From contig NZ_NEHW01000002.1 in the NCBI RefSeq assembly GCF_002112505.1, forward strand, positions 62,001 to 126,000: a DNA stretch of 64,000 nt, read 5' to 3'. The notes under the pieces were generated by a model. The model worked only from the letters and a program-made list of their open reading frames with translations. It did no database searches and had not been told where the DNA came from. A program made the translations under genes and the position numbers. Shown piece after piece: positions 9,438 to 16,783 of the stretch (its first letter is position 1; each line of letters opens with the position of its first letter). This stretch comes from Pseudomonas sp. R28(2017). Its GTDB lineage: Bacteria; Pseudomonadota; Gammaproteobacteria; Pseudomonadales; Pseudomonadaceae.

Positions 9438-10892
9438 TCAGCCGATGGCTGCCGCCGGGACGCGTCCGTAGATATCAGTAAAGCGCACGATGTCGTCTTC
9501 GCCCAGGTACTCGCCGCTTTGTACTTCGATCATCACCAGGTCGATGACGCCGGGGTTGGTCAGGCGGTGGGTGCGGCCGGGTTTGATGAAGGTCGACTCG
9601 TTGGTGTCGAGCAGAAACTCCTCTTCGCCGTTGGTCACGCAGGCCATGCCGCTGACGATGATCCAGTGCTCGCTACGGTGGTGATGCATCTGCAGCGACA
9701 GCGATTCGCCGGGGCGTACCATGATCCGCTTGATCTTGAAGCGCGGGCCTTCCTCGAGCACGGTGTACATGCCCCAGGGCCGCGTGACCGTACGGTGCAG
9801 GCGATAGGCTTCATGGCCCTGGTGCTTGAGCTGCTGGGCAATGACCTTGACCTCTTGGCTGCGCGCGGCGTCGGCGATCAGCAGGGCGTCGGGGGTGTCG
9901 ATGACGATCAGGTTGTCCAGGCCGACGGCACCGACCAGGCGCTTGGGCGAGTCGATGTAGCAGTTGGTCACGTCGTGCAGCACGGCCTCACCGTTGCAGT
10001 GGTTGCCGTCCTCGTCGGTGTGGCGCAGGTCGCGCACCGCCTCCCAGCTGCCAATGTCGCTCCAGCCCAGTTCGCAGGGCACCACGGCGACCTTGTCGGA
10101 GCGTTCCATCAGCGCGTAGTCGATGGAGATGTCCTCGGCCAGGGCGAAGCTGTCCGGGTCCAGTTCTACCTGCAGCGCCTTGTCGCCTTCCTTGGTGGTG
10201 CTCTGCTCCAGGCAGCAGGTCATGCAGGCGAGCAGTTCCGGGGCATGTACCTGCAGTTCAGCGAGCACGGTGCCCACGCGCAGGCAGAACATGCCGGCAT
10301 TCCACAGGTGGCGGCCGCCTTCCAGGTACTCGCGGGCGGTCAGGGCATCGGGCTTCTCGACGAAGCTGCTCACCTGATGTGCATGCTGGCCGATGGCCTC
10401 GCCTTGCTCGATGTAACCGAAGCCGGTTTCGGCACGGCTGGGCAGCAGGCCGAAGGTGGCCAGCCAGCCTTCGCTGGCCAGTTGCCGGGCGCACTCGACG
10501 GCGCTGGCGAAGGCTTCGGCGTCCTCGATCAGGTGGTCGGCCGGCAGCACCAGCAGCACACTGTCGTGGCCGTAATGGCTGGCACAGTGCAGCGCGGCTG
10601 CGGCGATGGCGGGCGCTGTGTTGCGACCGTTGGTTTCCAGCAGGTAGTCGAGGGCGAGGTTGTCGCGGTTGACCTGGCGGTACTCATCCTGGGTGCGGAA
10701 GAACACTTCGCGGTTGGTCACCGTCAGCACCCGCTCGACGCCGGGCAGCGCCGCTGCGCGGGCGAAGGTTTTCTGCAGCAGGCTCTGGCCATCGGGCAAG
10801 CGCATGAAGGGTTTGGGCATGGCTTCGCGAGAAACCGGCCACAGGCGGGTGCCGGCACCGCCAGCGATGATGCAGGGGATCAGAACGCTCAT
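9438..10892 (-). CDS. Mannose-1-phosphate guanylyltransferase / mannose-6-phosphate isomerase (AlgA/PslB/WbpW type)
   Basis: A bifunctional enzyme that isomerises fructose-6-phosphate to mannose-6-phosphate and makes GDP-mannose from mannose-1-phosphate. The 484 residues match the usual length of AlgA-type enzymes. The nucleotidyltransferase signature GGAGTRLWPVSREAMPKPF is at the N-terminus and FVEKP near residue 185. The C-terminal cupin isomerase domain starts RPWGMYTVLEEGPRFKIKRI and has the metal-binding MHHHRSEHW. Which paralogue (algA, pslB or wbpW) it represents cannot be settled from sequence alone, because the alginate and Psl clusters are not here. Probably one operon with the glycosyltransferase downstream. 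Confidence 0.9.
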   Translation of the reverse strand: MSVLIPCIIAGGAGTRLWPVSREAMPKPFMRLPDGQSLLQKTFARAAALPGVERVLTVTNREVFFRTQDEYRQVNRDNLALDYLLETNGRNTAPAIAAAALHCASHYGHDSVLLVLPADHLIEDAEAFASAVECARQLASEGWLATFGLLPSRAETGFGYIEQGEAIGQHAHQVSSFVEKPDALTAREYLEGGRHLWNAGMFCLRVGTVLAELQVHAPELLACMTCCLEQSTTKEGDKALQVELDPDSFALAEDISIDYALMERSDKVAVVPCELGWSDIGSWEAVRDLRHTDEDGNHCNGEAVLHDVTNCYIDSPKRLVGAVGLDNLIVIDTPDALLIADAARSQEVKVIAQQLKHQGHEAYRLHRTVTRPWGMYTVLEEGPRFKIKRIMVRPGESLSLQMHHHRSEHWIIVSGMACVTNGEEEFLLDTNESTFIKPGRTHRLTNPGVIDLVMIEVQSGEYLGEDDIVRFTDIYGRVPAAAIG

Positions 10893-11199
10893 TTCACAGC
10901 CTCGACTCTAGGCGCTGGTTACAGCGCAGTGAAGGGGAACTTCGCGACCTGTCACGGTTTTGGCGGAAAAGTCAAAAAACCGACTTTTCACTACAGCTTC
11001 GTCCATGAAGGCCAAATATTTGTCGATCATGCGCCCGATGAGAAAAGCTTTCAATGATATTTCTGTGAATCTGGCTGTTTTTTGCTCGACCCTGCTTCAG
11101 ATCAATGCACGGCGTAGCGCAGATTTACCTGCGCCGTGCAGCATTCCGCCGATCTTTGTGGTCGAGATCTGGACTGTACGGTCCCAACGGAGAAGCACC
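10893..11199. other. 307-bp divergent intergenic region with a long hairpin
   Basis: This stretch separates the mannose-enzyme gene (leftward) from the lipid kinase gene (rightward) and should hold both promoters, but I see no confident -35/-10 pair. It does hold an inverted repeat: TGCACGG (11106-11112) with CCGTGCA (11134-11140), and inside it CGCAG with CTGCG around ATTTAC. This gives a 12-bp interrupted stem 60 bases before the kinase start. No protein-coding gene is visible. Confidence 0.5.
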
Positions 11200-12087
11200 A
11201 TGCCACAGCGCAAGGCAATCTTGATCCTGCATGGCAAGCAGGCCATGAACGAAGCAGTGCGCCAGGCGGTGGGCGCCCTGCGCGAGCGTGGCTGGACGCT
11301 GGATGTGCGGGTGACCTGGGAAGGCGGGGATGCCCGGCGGCTGGTGGGCGAAGCGCTGGCGGCCGGCTATGGCCATGTGATCGCGGGCGGTGGGGACGGC
11401 ACCTTGCGTGATGTCGCCGAAGCCATGGGGCAGGCTCGCAGCGAAGCCAGCCTGGCGCTGCTGCCCCTGGGAACGGCCAATGACTTCGCTCGGGCCGCCG
11501 GCATTTCGCTGGAACCTGCCGAGGCCCTGGCGTTGCTGGGGCTGCCACCGCGGCCGATCGACCTGGGCCAGGTGGGCGATCAATTGTTCCTGAACATGGC
11601 CACCGGCGGTTTCGGCAGCCAGGTTACCGCCAGTACGTCCGAAGACCTGAAGAAAATGCTCGGCGCCGCAGCCTACCTGTTCACCGGGCTGTCGCGCTTC
11701 AGCGAGTTGCAGGCCGCCTCGGTCCAGCTGTCAGGGCCGGGTTTCGACTGGCAGGGCGACCTGCTGGCGCTGGGGATCGGCAATGGCCGCCAGGCCGGAG
11801 GCGGGCAGGTGTTGTGCCCGGATGCGCAAGTCGATGATGGCCTGCTCGACATCGCCATCCTGCCGGCGCCCCAGGAAATGGTCGGTGCGCTGCGTGATAT
11901 GCTGGCGGGTGAGGGGTTGTTCGTGCGGGCGCGGTTGCCGTGGGTCGAGATCACCTGTTCGCAGGGGCTGGACATCAACCTCGATGGCGAGCCGCTGCAG
12001 GCCGACAGCCTGCGCTTTGCCGCAGTGCCAGCGGCGCTGAAACTGCATCTGCCGCCGAATTCGCCGCTGATCAGTCGTCCAGGCTGA
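11200..12087 (+). CDS. yegS: Lipid kinase, YegS/diacylglycerol kinase family
   Basis: A 295-residue soluble kinase of the DAGK catalytic family, expected to phosphorylate lipid substrates at the membrane; YegS of E. coli acts on phosphatidylglycerol in vitro. The nucleotide-binding motif GGGDGTLRDVAEA and the following LPLGTANDFARA are intact. The start at 11200 (MPQRKAILIL) is set by GGAG eight bases upstream; the open frame extends further left but without a ribosome site. The last 17 bases overlap the convergent response-regulator gene. Confidence 0.9.
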   Translation: MPQRKAILILHGKQAMNEAVRQAVGALRERGWTLDVRVTWEGGDARRLVGEALAAGYGHVIAGGGDGTLRDVAEAMGQARSEASLALLPLGTANDFARAAGISLEPAEALALLGLPPRPIDLGQVGDQLFLNMATGGFGSQVTASTSEDLKKMLGAAAYLFTGLSRFSELQAASVQLSGPGFDWQGDLLALGIGNGRQAGGGQVLCPDAQVDDGLLDIAILPAPQEMVGALRDMLAGEGLFVRARLPWVEITCSQGLDINLDGEPLQADSLRFAAVPAALKLHLPPNSPLISRPG

Positions 12088-12730
12088 TGATTTTCTCGCG
12101 CACGGCGAACAGCACCAGGCCGGCGACGTCGTAGATCTGCAGGCGTTTCATGATCTGTGAGCGGTGGGTTTCCACCGTCTTGATCGACAGCCCCAGGCCG
12201 GCGGCAATTTCGCGGGTGGATTTGCCGCGCACGATCAGGCGCAGGATCTCCAGTTGCCGTGCAGTGAGGTTGTGGCGGTCGCCGCCAGGTTGCTTGCCGT
12301 GCTGCGCGCGCATCAGTGCCTGGTTGATCACGGTATGGGCGATGGCCGGGCTGAGGTACCGTTCGCCATTGCGCAGGGCGGCCAGGGCCTGTTCCAGCTC
12401 GGTCGCCGTCGCATCCTTGAGCAGGTAGCCATGGGCGCCACTTTCCAGGGCCCGCATGATCAGGTCGGGGTCGGTATGCATGGACAGGATCAGCACCCTG
12501 CAGGTGTTGCCGGTGGCGCGCAACTGGGTAAGGGCGTCGAGGCCGCTGGTCGAGCGCATGGAGATGTCCAGCAGAACGATGTCCGGTGCGAGTTGGCGAA
12601 CCTGCTCGAGCAGCTGATCGCCGTCATCGGCCTCGCCGATCACCGTATAACCGGGGATATCGGATACCAGGGCACGAACCCCGGCGCGGATCAGCGAGTG
12701 GTCGTCCACCAGCAGCAATCTACAGGTCAT
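12071..12730 (-). CDS. NarL/FixJ-type response regulator
   Basis: A 219-residue transcription regulator with an N-terminal receiver domain and a C-terminal LuxR-type helix-turn-helix. The phosphoacceptor is Asp55 in IVLLDISMRS, with the acidic pair at residues 9-10 and a conserved Lys in YLLKDATA. The DNA-binding part contains LTARQLEILRLIVRGKSTREI and ETHRSQIMKRL. Its start overlaps the sensor kinase stop by four bases (ATGA), so the two are translationally coupled. Target genes are unknown. Confidence 0.9.
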   Translation of the reverse strand: MTCRLLLVDDHSLIRAGVRALVSDIPGYTVIGEADDGDQLLEQVRQLAPDIVLLDISMRSTSGLDALTQLRATGNTCRVLILSMHTDPDLIMRALESGAHGYLLKDATATELEQALAALRNGERYLSPAIAHTVINQALMRAQHGKQPGGDRHNLTARQLEILRLIVRGKSTREIAAGLGLSIKTVETHRSQIMKRLQIYDVAGLVLFAVREKIISLDD

Positions 12731-13617
12731 GATGAAGCGGTAGTCCTGGCGCGTTCATGGGTACGGGGTGGCCATGGGAACAGCACGTCGATCGTCGTGC
12801 CCAGGCCGAGCTGGCTGGTGATCGCCAGGCTGCCATTGAGGGCGGTGGCGCGTTCCTGCATGCCGGCCATGCCGCGCTGGCCGGCTTCGGCGGGGTTGGC
12901 GGCAGGGAGGAAGCCCTGGCCATCGTCCTGGATCGTCAGGGCAAGCCCGGCTGCGCTGCGCTGCAGGCGGATGGTCAGGTTGCGTGCGCGGGCATGGCGC
13001 AGCATGTTGGTGACCGCCTCCTGGGTGATGCGAAACGCGGCCATGGCGACTTCCTCGGAAATACCGCCCAGGCGCTGATGGCATTCCAGGCTCCAGTGCA
13101 CGTCGGTGCTTGCCAGGGTGCGTACCAGGTGCGCCCGCAGGCTGGCTTCGAGGCCAAGGCTGGCCAGCTGCCGCGGGTTGAGGATGGCGGAAACGTCGCG
13201 CACCTTGCTCAGGGTGTCTTCGAGGGTGCTGCGCAAGCCGCCACAGTGCCCCTGCAAGTCGGTCGGCACTCGGCGTTGCAGCCATTCCAGCTGCATTTTG
13301 GCGGCCGTGAGCAACTGGCCAATGTCGTCATGCAGCTCGCGGCTCAGGTGCTGGCGCTCGCTTTCCTGGACCTTGAGCATGCGCCCGGCCAGTTCCGCCG
13401 GGCGCAGGCTGATCGACTTGGCACCGTGGCTCAGGTGCCAGCAGACGCCAAGCGTGGCCACCAGTTGCAGCAACAACAGGCTGGCTGGCATGCCGTGCCC
13501 GCCCGCAAACACGACCAGGTTGGCAAGCAGGGACATCACGCACAGCAATGCCGTCGCCCAGCGCAGCAAGGTGGCGCGTGAACGGCAGCGCAGAGATATC
13601 TTCAAGCGTGGGAACAT
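12727..13617 (-). CDS. Sensor histidine kinase, NarL-partner type (HisKA_3)
   Basis: A 296-residue membrane kinase paired with the downstream response regulator. After two predicted membrane helices (about residues 15-62) comes the dimerisation segment with the phosphoacceptor histidine in SRELHDDIGQLLTAAK, then an ATPase domain with EAVTNMLRHARA and DDGQGF. There is no sizeable periplasmic sensor, so the signal may be sensed in the membrane or the cytoplasm. Start choice is uncertain: ATG at 13617 puts the first helix near the N-terminus, but it lacks a clear Shine-Dalgarno; the frame is open to 13758. Confidence 0.85.
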   Translation of the reverse strand: MFPRLKISLRCRSRATLLRWATALLCVMSLLANLVVFAGGHGMPASLLLLQLVATLGVCWHLSHGAKSISLRPAELAGRMLKVQESERQHLSRELHDDIGQLLTAAKMQLEWLQRRVPTDLQGHCGGLRSTLEDTLSKVRDVSAILNPRQLASLGLEASLRAHLVRTLASTDVHWSLECHQRLGGISEEVAMAAFRITQEAVTNMLRHARARNLTIRLQRSAAGLALTIQDDGQGFLPAANPAEAGQRGMAGMQERATALNGSLAITSQLGLGTTIDVLFPWPPRTHERARTTASS

Positions 13618-14008
13618 AAAATTGAGAAGCCACTGAAGTCTTGCTGATGGGGGCCGTGCACAGGTCTCGGCAGAGGCTTTGGCGTCGTGCTTGCAACAAA
13701 TGGCGAGCGTGGCTTGAAGCGATACATGAAGGGCCAGCCGGCATTTCTTTGCGCGCATCTTAACACTTCGGTTCGATTTGGTCGCGGCTGGGTAATGCTT
13801 TGAAACCTCAGTATTTCCGGGCTTGGTAGCGGGTGCGCGGCGGGTTGCGAGGGTGTCAAAGTGCCATTACTGAAGTCACGTGGCGGCGACCGCAAGTTCA
13901 ACTAGCAAAAGACCGCTCAAGTGCAAGGGATTGAACTAGTGCAGTACGTCACAAGTTTGGTTTTGATTGCGGCTTGAACCCTGCGCTTAGTTGCTGTTGC
14001 CAGGCAAG
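13618..14008. other. 391-bp region without a convincing gene
   Basis: The region lies between the sensor kinase start and the end of the Hpt-like gene on the same strand. The first 141 bases could be a longer kinase N-terminus. I see no terminator with a T run, no REP element and no recognisable operator. Confidence 0.4.
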
Positions 14009-14518
14009 TTAGTGGCGCTGCGCAGGCCAGTCGGCTGAAGGCCTGGCTGACGCTGCCGGATGCGGATGCACGCAGTTGCTGCCGTTGTCGTGGCAAGGCG
14101 CACACGTTTGCGGCAATGGCTGATTCAAGGCGGCCGCCAGTTCGCTCAGCAGCGTCACCTGCTCGCAGGTATCGAGGGCGAGCCGGCCCGTGTGCCTGTC
14201 GATCAGCTCCAGTTGCCAGGCCAGCAGGGTCAGGCAGGCATTCAGCGTGGGCAGGGCTTCGTGGCCCAGGCACTGCTGCTGGCAGGCAGGAGCAAGCAGT
14301 TGTTGCAGAACACTTGCGTAGTGGGCGACTTCGCGCAGGCCCAGGGCGCTGGCGCGTCGGGCCAGGGTCTCGAGGGCGTTGTTCAGGCATCGGCAAGCGT
14401 CCGGATCATTGGCGATCAGTTCCAGATGCTGCAGGCATTCCTGGGACTGGGTCAGCAAGACCTGGGCATCCAGCAGGAAGTCCTGCAGGGTATCGATGTG
14501 AGAGACGCTGCTGTCCAT
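14009..14518 (-). CDS. Hypothetical protein, possible degenerate Hpt-like domain
   Basis: A predicted 169-residue soluble protein, almost entirely alpha-helical and rich in Leu, Gln and Cys. The segment LARRASALGLREVAHYASVLQQLL resembles the helix pair of histidine phosphotransfer domains (consensus HxLKGxAxxLG), but the position of the phospho-histidine is not a histidine. The C-terminal 30 residues are low-complexity with Cys, His and Pro. The gene sits divergent from cheV, which suggests but does not prove a chemotaxis link. The start is one of two adjacent ATGs at 14521 and 14518; GGAG lies 4 or 7 bases upstream, favouring 14518. Function unknown. Confidence 0.6.
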   Translation of the reverse strand: MDSSVSHIDTLQDFLLDAQVLLTQSQECLQHLELIANDPDACRCLNNALETLARRASALGLREVAHYASVLQQLLAPACQQQCLGHEALPTLNACLTLLAWQLELIDRHTGRLALDTCEQVTLLSELAAALNQPLPQTCAPCHDNGSNCVHPHPAASARPSADWPAQRH

Positions 14519-14794
14519 CATGGTACTCCGGCGCGTTGGGCTGGAGCAGGGGATGGCCACGCCATATCGATCGCTAGCAAAAGCCTGACTCCATTCATGC
14601 AGTGAGAATGGCGTCACATTAATGGCTAAAGGATATCGCGAACATCAGGTTGCACCTGATTGCTCCTAGGGGTTTCCCTGAGGGCGCCTAAGGTGCGACA
14701 AGTTGCCCCGGAATGGATCCAAGCGGGGCGTATCGCAGTAAAGCATGATGCTATTGTGATATCAATTACCCCGCCGGGCATTTTTGCGCGGGGG

Positions 14795-14821
14795 TCAAGA
14801 TGCGTGGGAAAGCGCCGATAT
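14795..14821 (+). promoter_or_regulatory. FliA (sigma-28) promoter for cheV
   Basis: TCAA, 15 bases, then GCCGATAT matches the flagellar sigma-28 consensus (TAAA-N15-GCCGATAA) with the exact spacing. It lies 46 bases before the cheV start, as expected for a chemotaxis gene controlled by the late flagellar cascade. The rest of the gap from 14519 to 14866 shows nothing else clear. Confidence 0.8.
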
Positions 14822-14866
14822 AGAACGGATCATTTCATCTTTTTCGACAACCCTGGGGGTTTTCCA

Positions 14867-15802
14867 ATGGCTGGCATTCTCGACACGGTAGACCAACGCA
14901 CGCAGCTGGTGGGTGAGAACCGCCTGGAAATCCTGATGTTCCGCCTGGCCGGGCGCCAGCTGTTCGCGATCAACGTATTCAAGGTGCAGGAAGTGCTGCA
15001 GCTGCCCAAGCTGACCCTGATGCCGCAGCGCCACGCGTTCGTCTGTGGGGTGGTGAACCTGCGCGGGCAGACCCTGCCGGTGATCGACCTGTCCCAGGCG
15101 ATCGGCATGCGCCCGCTGCAGCCAGGGCCGGACAGCACCATCATCGTCACCGAGTACAACCGTTCGGTGCAGGCGTTTCTGGTAGGTGGCGTCGATCGCA
15201 TCGTCAACATGAACTGGGAAGCCATCATGCCGCCGCCTTCCAGTGCCGGGCGCCAGCATTACCTGACCGCCATCACCAAAGTGGACGACAAGCTGGTCGA
15301 GGTGATCGATGTGGAGAAGGTGCTCGCCGAGATCGTGCCGTACAACGCCCGGGTCTCCGGCGACAAGCTGGCCGACCCGGTGCTGGCACGCGCACGTGGC
15401 CGCGAAGTGCTGCTGGTGGATGATTCCAGCGTGGCCCTGGCGCAGCTGCGCGATACCCTGTCGCAACTCGGCGTGAAGCTGCATGTGGCCAGTGACGGCC
15501 TGAAGGCCCTGCGCCTGCTCAAGGGCTGGGCCGATGCGGGGGAGGATGTCTGCGAAAAACTGCTGATGGTGTTCACCGATGCGGAAATGCCGGAGATGGA
15601 CGGCTATCGGCTGACCACCGAGATTCGCAGTGATGCGCGCCTGCGCAGGCTCTACGTGGTGCTGCACACGTCCTTGTCGGGCAGCTTCAACGAATCGATG
15701 GTGAAGAAGGTCGGTTGTGACAACTTCCTCTCCAAGTTCCAGCCGGATCGCCTGGTCGATGTGGTCAAGCAGCGCCTGCTGCTGGATACCAGCAACGCGT
15801 GA
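14867..15802 (+). CDS. cheV: Chemotaxis coupling protein CheV
   Basis: CheV couples chemoreceptors to CheA like CheW and carries a receiver domain that tunes adaptation. In the 311-residue protein a CheW-like domain (residues about 18-155, with VCGVVNLRGQTLPVIDL) is followed by a receiver domain (about 178-305) with the acidic pair VDDS at 184-187, phosphoacceptor Asp238 in FTDAEMPEMDGY, and a Lys in FLSKFQPD. ATG at 14867 follows a GGGGGT stretch; the frame is open upstream but the 14867 start matches the family. A FliA-type promoter precedes it. No other che genes are adjacent. Confidence 0.93.
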   Translation: MAGILDTVDQRTQLVGENRLEILMFRLAGRQLFAINVFKVQEVLQLPKLTLMPQRHAFVCGVVNLRGQTLPVIDLSQAIGMRPLQPGPDSTIIVTEYNRSVQAFLVGGVDRIVNMNWEAIMPPPSSAGRQHYLTAITKVDDKLVEVIDVEKVLAEIVPYNARVSGDKLADPVLARARGREVLLVDDSSVALAQLRDTLSQLGVKLHVASDGLKALRLLKGWADAGEDVCEKLLMVFTDAEMPEMDGYRLTTEIRSDARLRRLYVVLHTSLSGSFNESMVKKVGCDNFLSKFQPDRLVDVVKQRLLLDTSNA

Positions 15803-15858
15803 TCCTGCCGTCGGCCAGGTATAAGCTTGGCTTTTGACAAGGCATGAGGCGGGCAGGG

Positions 15859-16662
15859 ATGTTTCTCAGTGAGTTGTATCGATACCCGGTGAAGTCGGGG
15901 CAGGCGCAGTGCCTGCAGGGTTCGCCGGTAGGCCTTCTGGGGTTGCAGGGCGATCGACGCTGGATGGTGGTCGAGGAAGAGAACGGACGCTTCCTCACCC
16001 AGCGTGCCTGGCCACAGTTGGGTCAGCTGAGGGCCAGCGAGGGCGAGGCTGGCGAGTTGCTGCTGGAGCTGCCGGGGCGCCCGCCACTGCGCGTGGCGGT
16101 GCCAGGTGCCGACGATGCGCTCCGTGGCGTGACCATCTGGCGCGATACCTTGCGCGCGCCGGACGCGGGCGACGAGGTGGCTGCCTGGTTGTCGCAGTGG
16201 CTCGGCAAGGCAGTGCGCCTGGTGCATTGCCCGGAACAGCGGGCGCGATACCTGCCCAGTGGTTATGGCCTGAACAGCGACCGTGCGGCGTTCCCTGATG
16301 GTTTTCCGTTATTGCTGGTTGGGCAAGGTTCGCTGGATGAGCTGAGCCGGCGGATTGGCCGGCCCATGGAAATGCTGCGCTTTCGGCCGAACCTGGTGGT
16401 GCAGGGGGCTGAACCGTTTGCCGAGGATGGCTGGAAGCGCATTCGCATTGGCGAGCTGGAGTTTCGTCTGCTCAAACCCAGTGTGCGCTGCATCTTCACC
16501 ACGCTCGACCCGGCGACCGGTGAGCGCAGTGCCGACCGCGAGCCGTTGACCACCCTGAAGACCTTCCGTGAGCGGGAGGGGGACATTCTGTTCGGGCAGA
16601 ACCTGGCCGTTGATGGCGCAGGTTGGCTTGAGGTGGGGATGGAAGTCGAAGTGCTCGAATAA
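15859..16662 (+). CDS. MOSC domain protein (YcbX-like)
   Basis: A 267-residue protein with an N-terminal MOSC beta-barrel domain (MFLSELYRYPVKSGQ) and a C-terminal MOSC domain containing the conserved cysteine in RCIFTTLDPATGER. Related YcbX and YiiM proteins bind sulfurated molybdenum cofactor and detoxify N-hydroxylated compounds such as base analogues. This protein lacks the C-terminal ferredoxin domain of E. coli YcbX, so it would need a separate reductase. ATG at 15859 has GAGG nine bases upstream; an in-frame ATG at 15844 is possible. Confidence 0.85.
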   Translation: MFLSELYRYPVKSGQAQCLQGSPVGLLGLQGDRRWMVVEEENGRFLTQRAWPQLGQLRASEGEAGELLLELPGRPPLRVAVPGADDALRGVTIWRDTLRAPDAGDEVAAWLSQWLGKAVRLVHCPEQRARYLPSGYGLNSDRAAFPDGFPLLLVGQGSLDELSRRIGRPMEMLRFRPNLVVQGAEPFAEDGWKRIRIGELEFRLLKPSVRCIFTTLDPATGERSADREPLTTLKTFREREGDILFGQNLAVDGAGWLEVGMEVEVLE

Positions 16663-16668
16663 CCTGCA

Positions 16669-16766
16669 CCGGCCTCTTCGCGGGCACGCCCGCTCCCACA
16701 GGGATCGCACAGTATCCGAAACCTGTGCAGACCCTGTGGGAGCGGGCGAGCCCGCGAAGGGGCCGG
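16669..16766. repeat. Inverted pair of 35-bp REP elements
   Basis: Two P. putida-type 35-bp REPs face each other: 16669-16703 (CCGGCCTCTTCGCGGG...) and its near reverse complement at 16732-16766, separated by 28 bases. They lie between the convergent MOSC and slt genes and can form a long RNA hairpin, which may serve as the 3' end of both transcripts. Confidence 0.9.
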
Positions 16767-16783
16767 TACAGGCTCAGCAAAGA

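Noticed and set aside
8595..11057. 820-residue plus-strand open frame across the glycosyltransferase and mannose-enzyme genes
   Set aside because: It spans two real minus-strand genes and their intergenic space, which no real gene would do.
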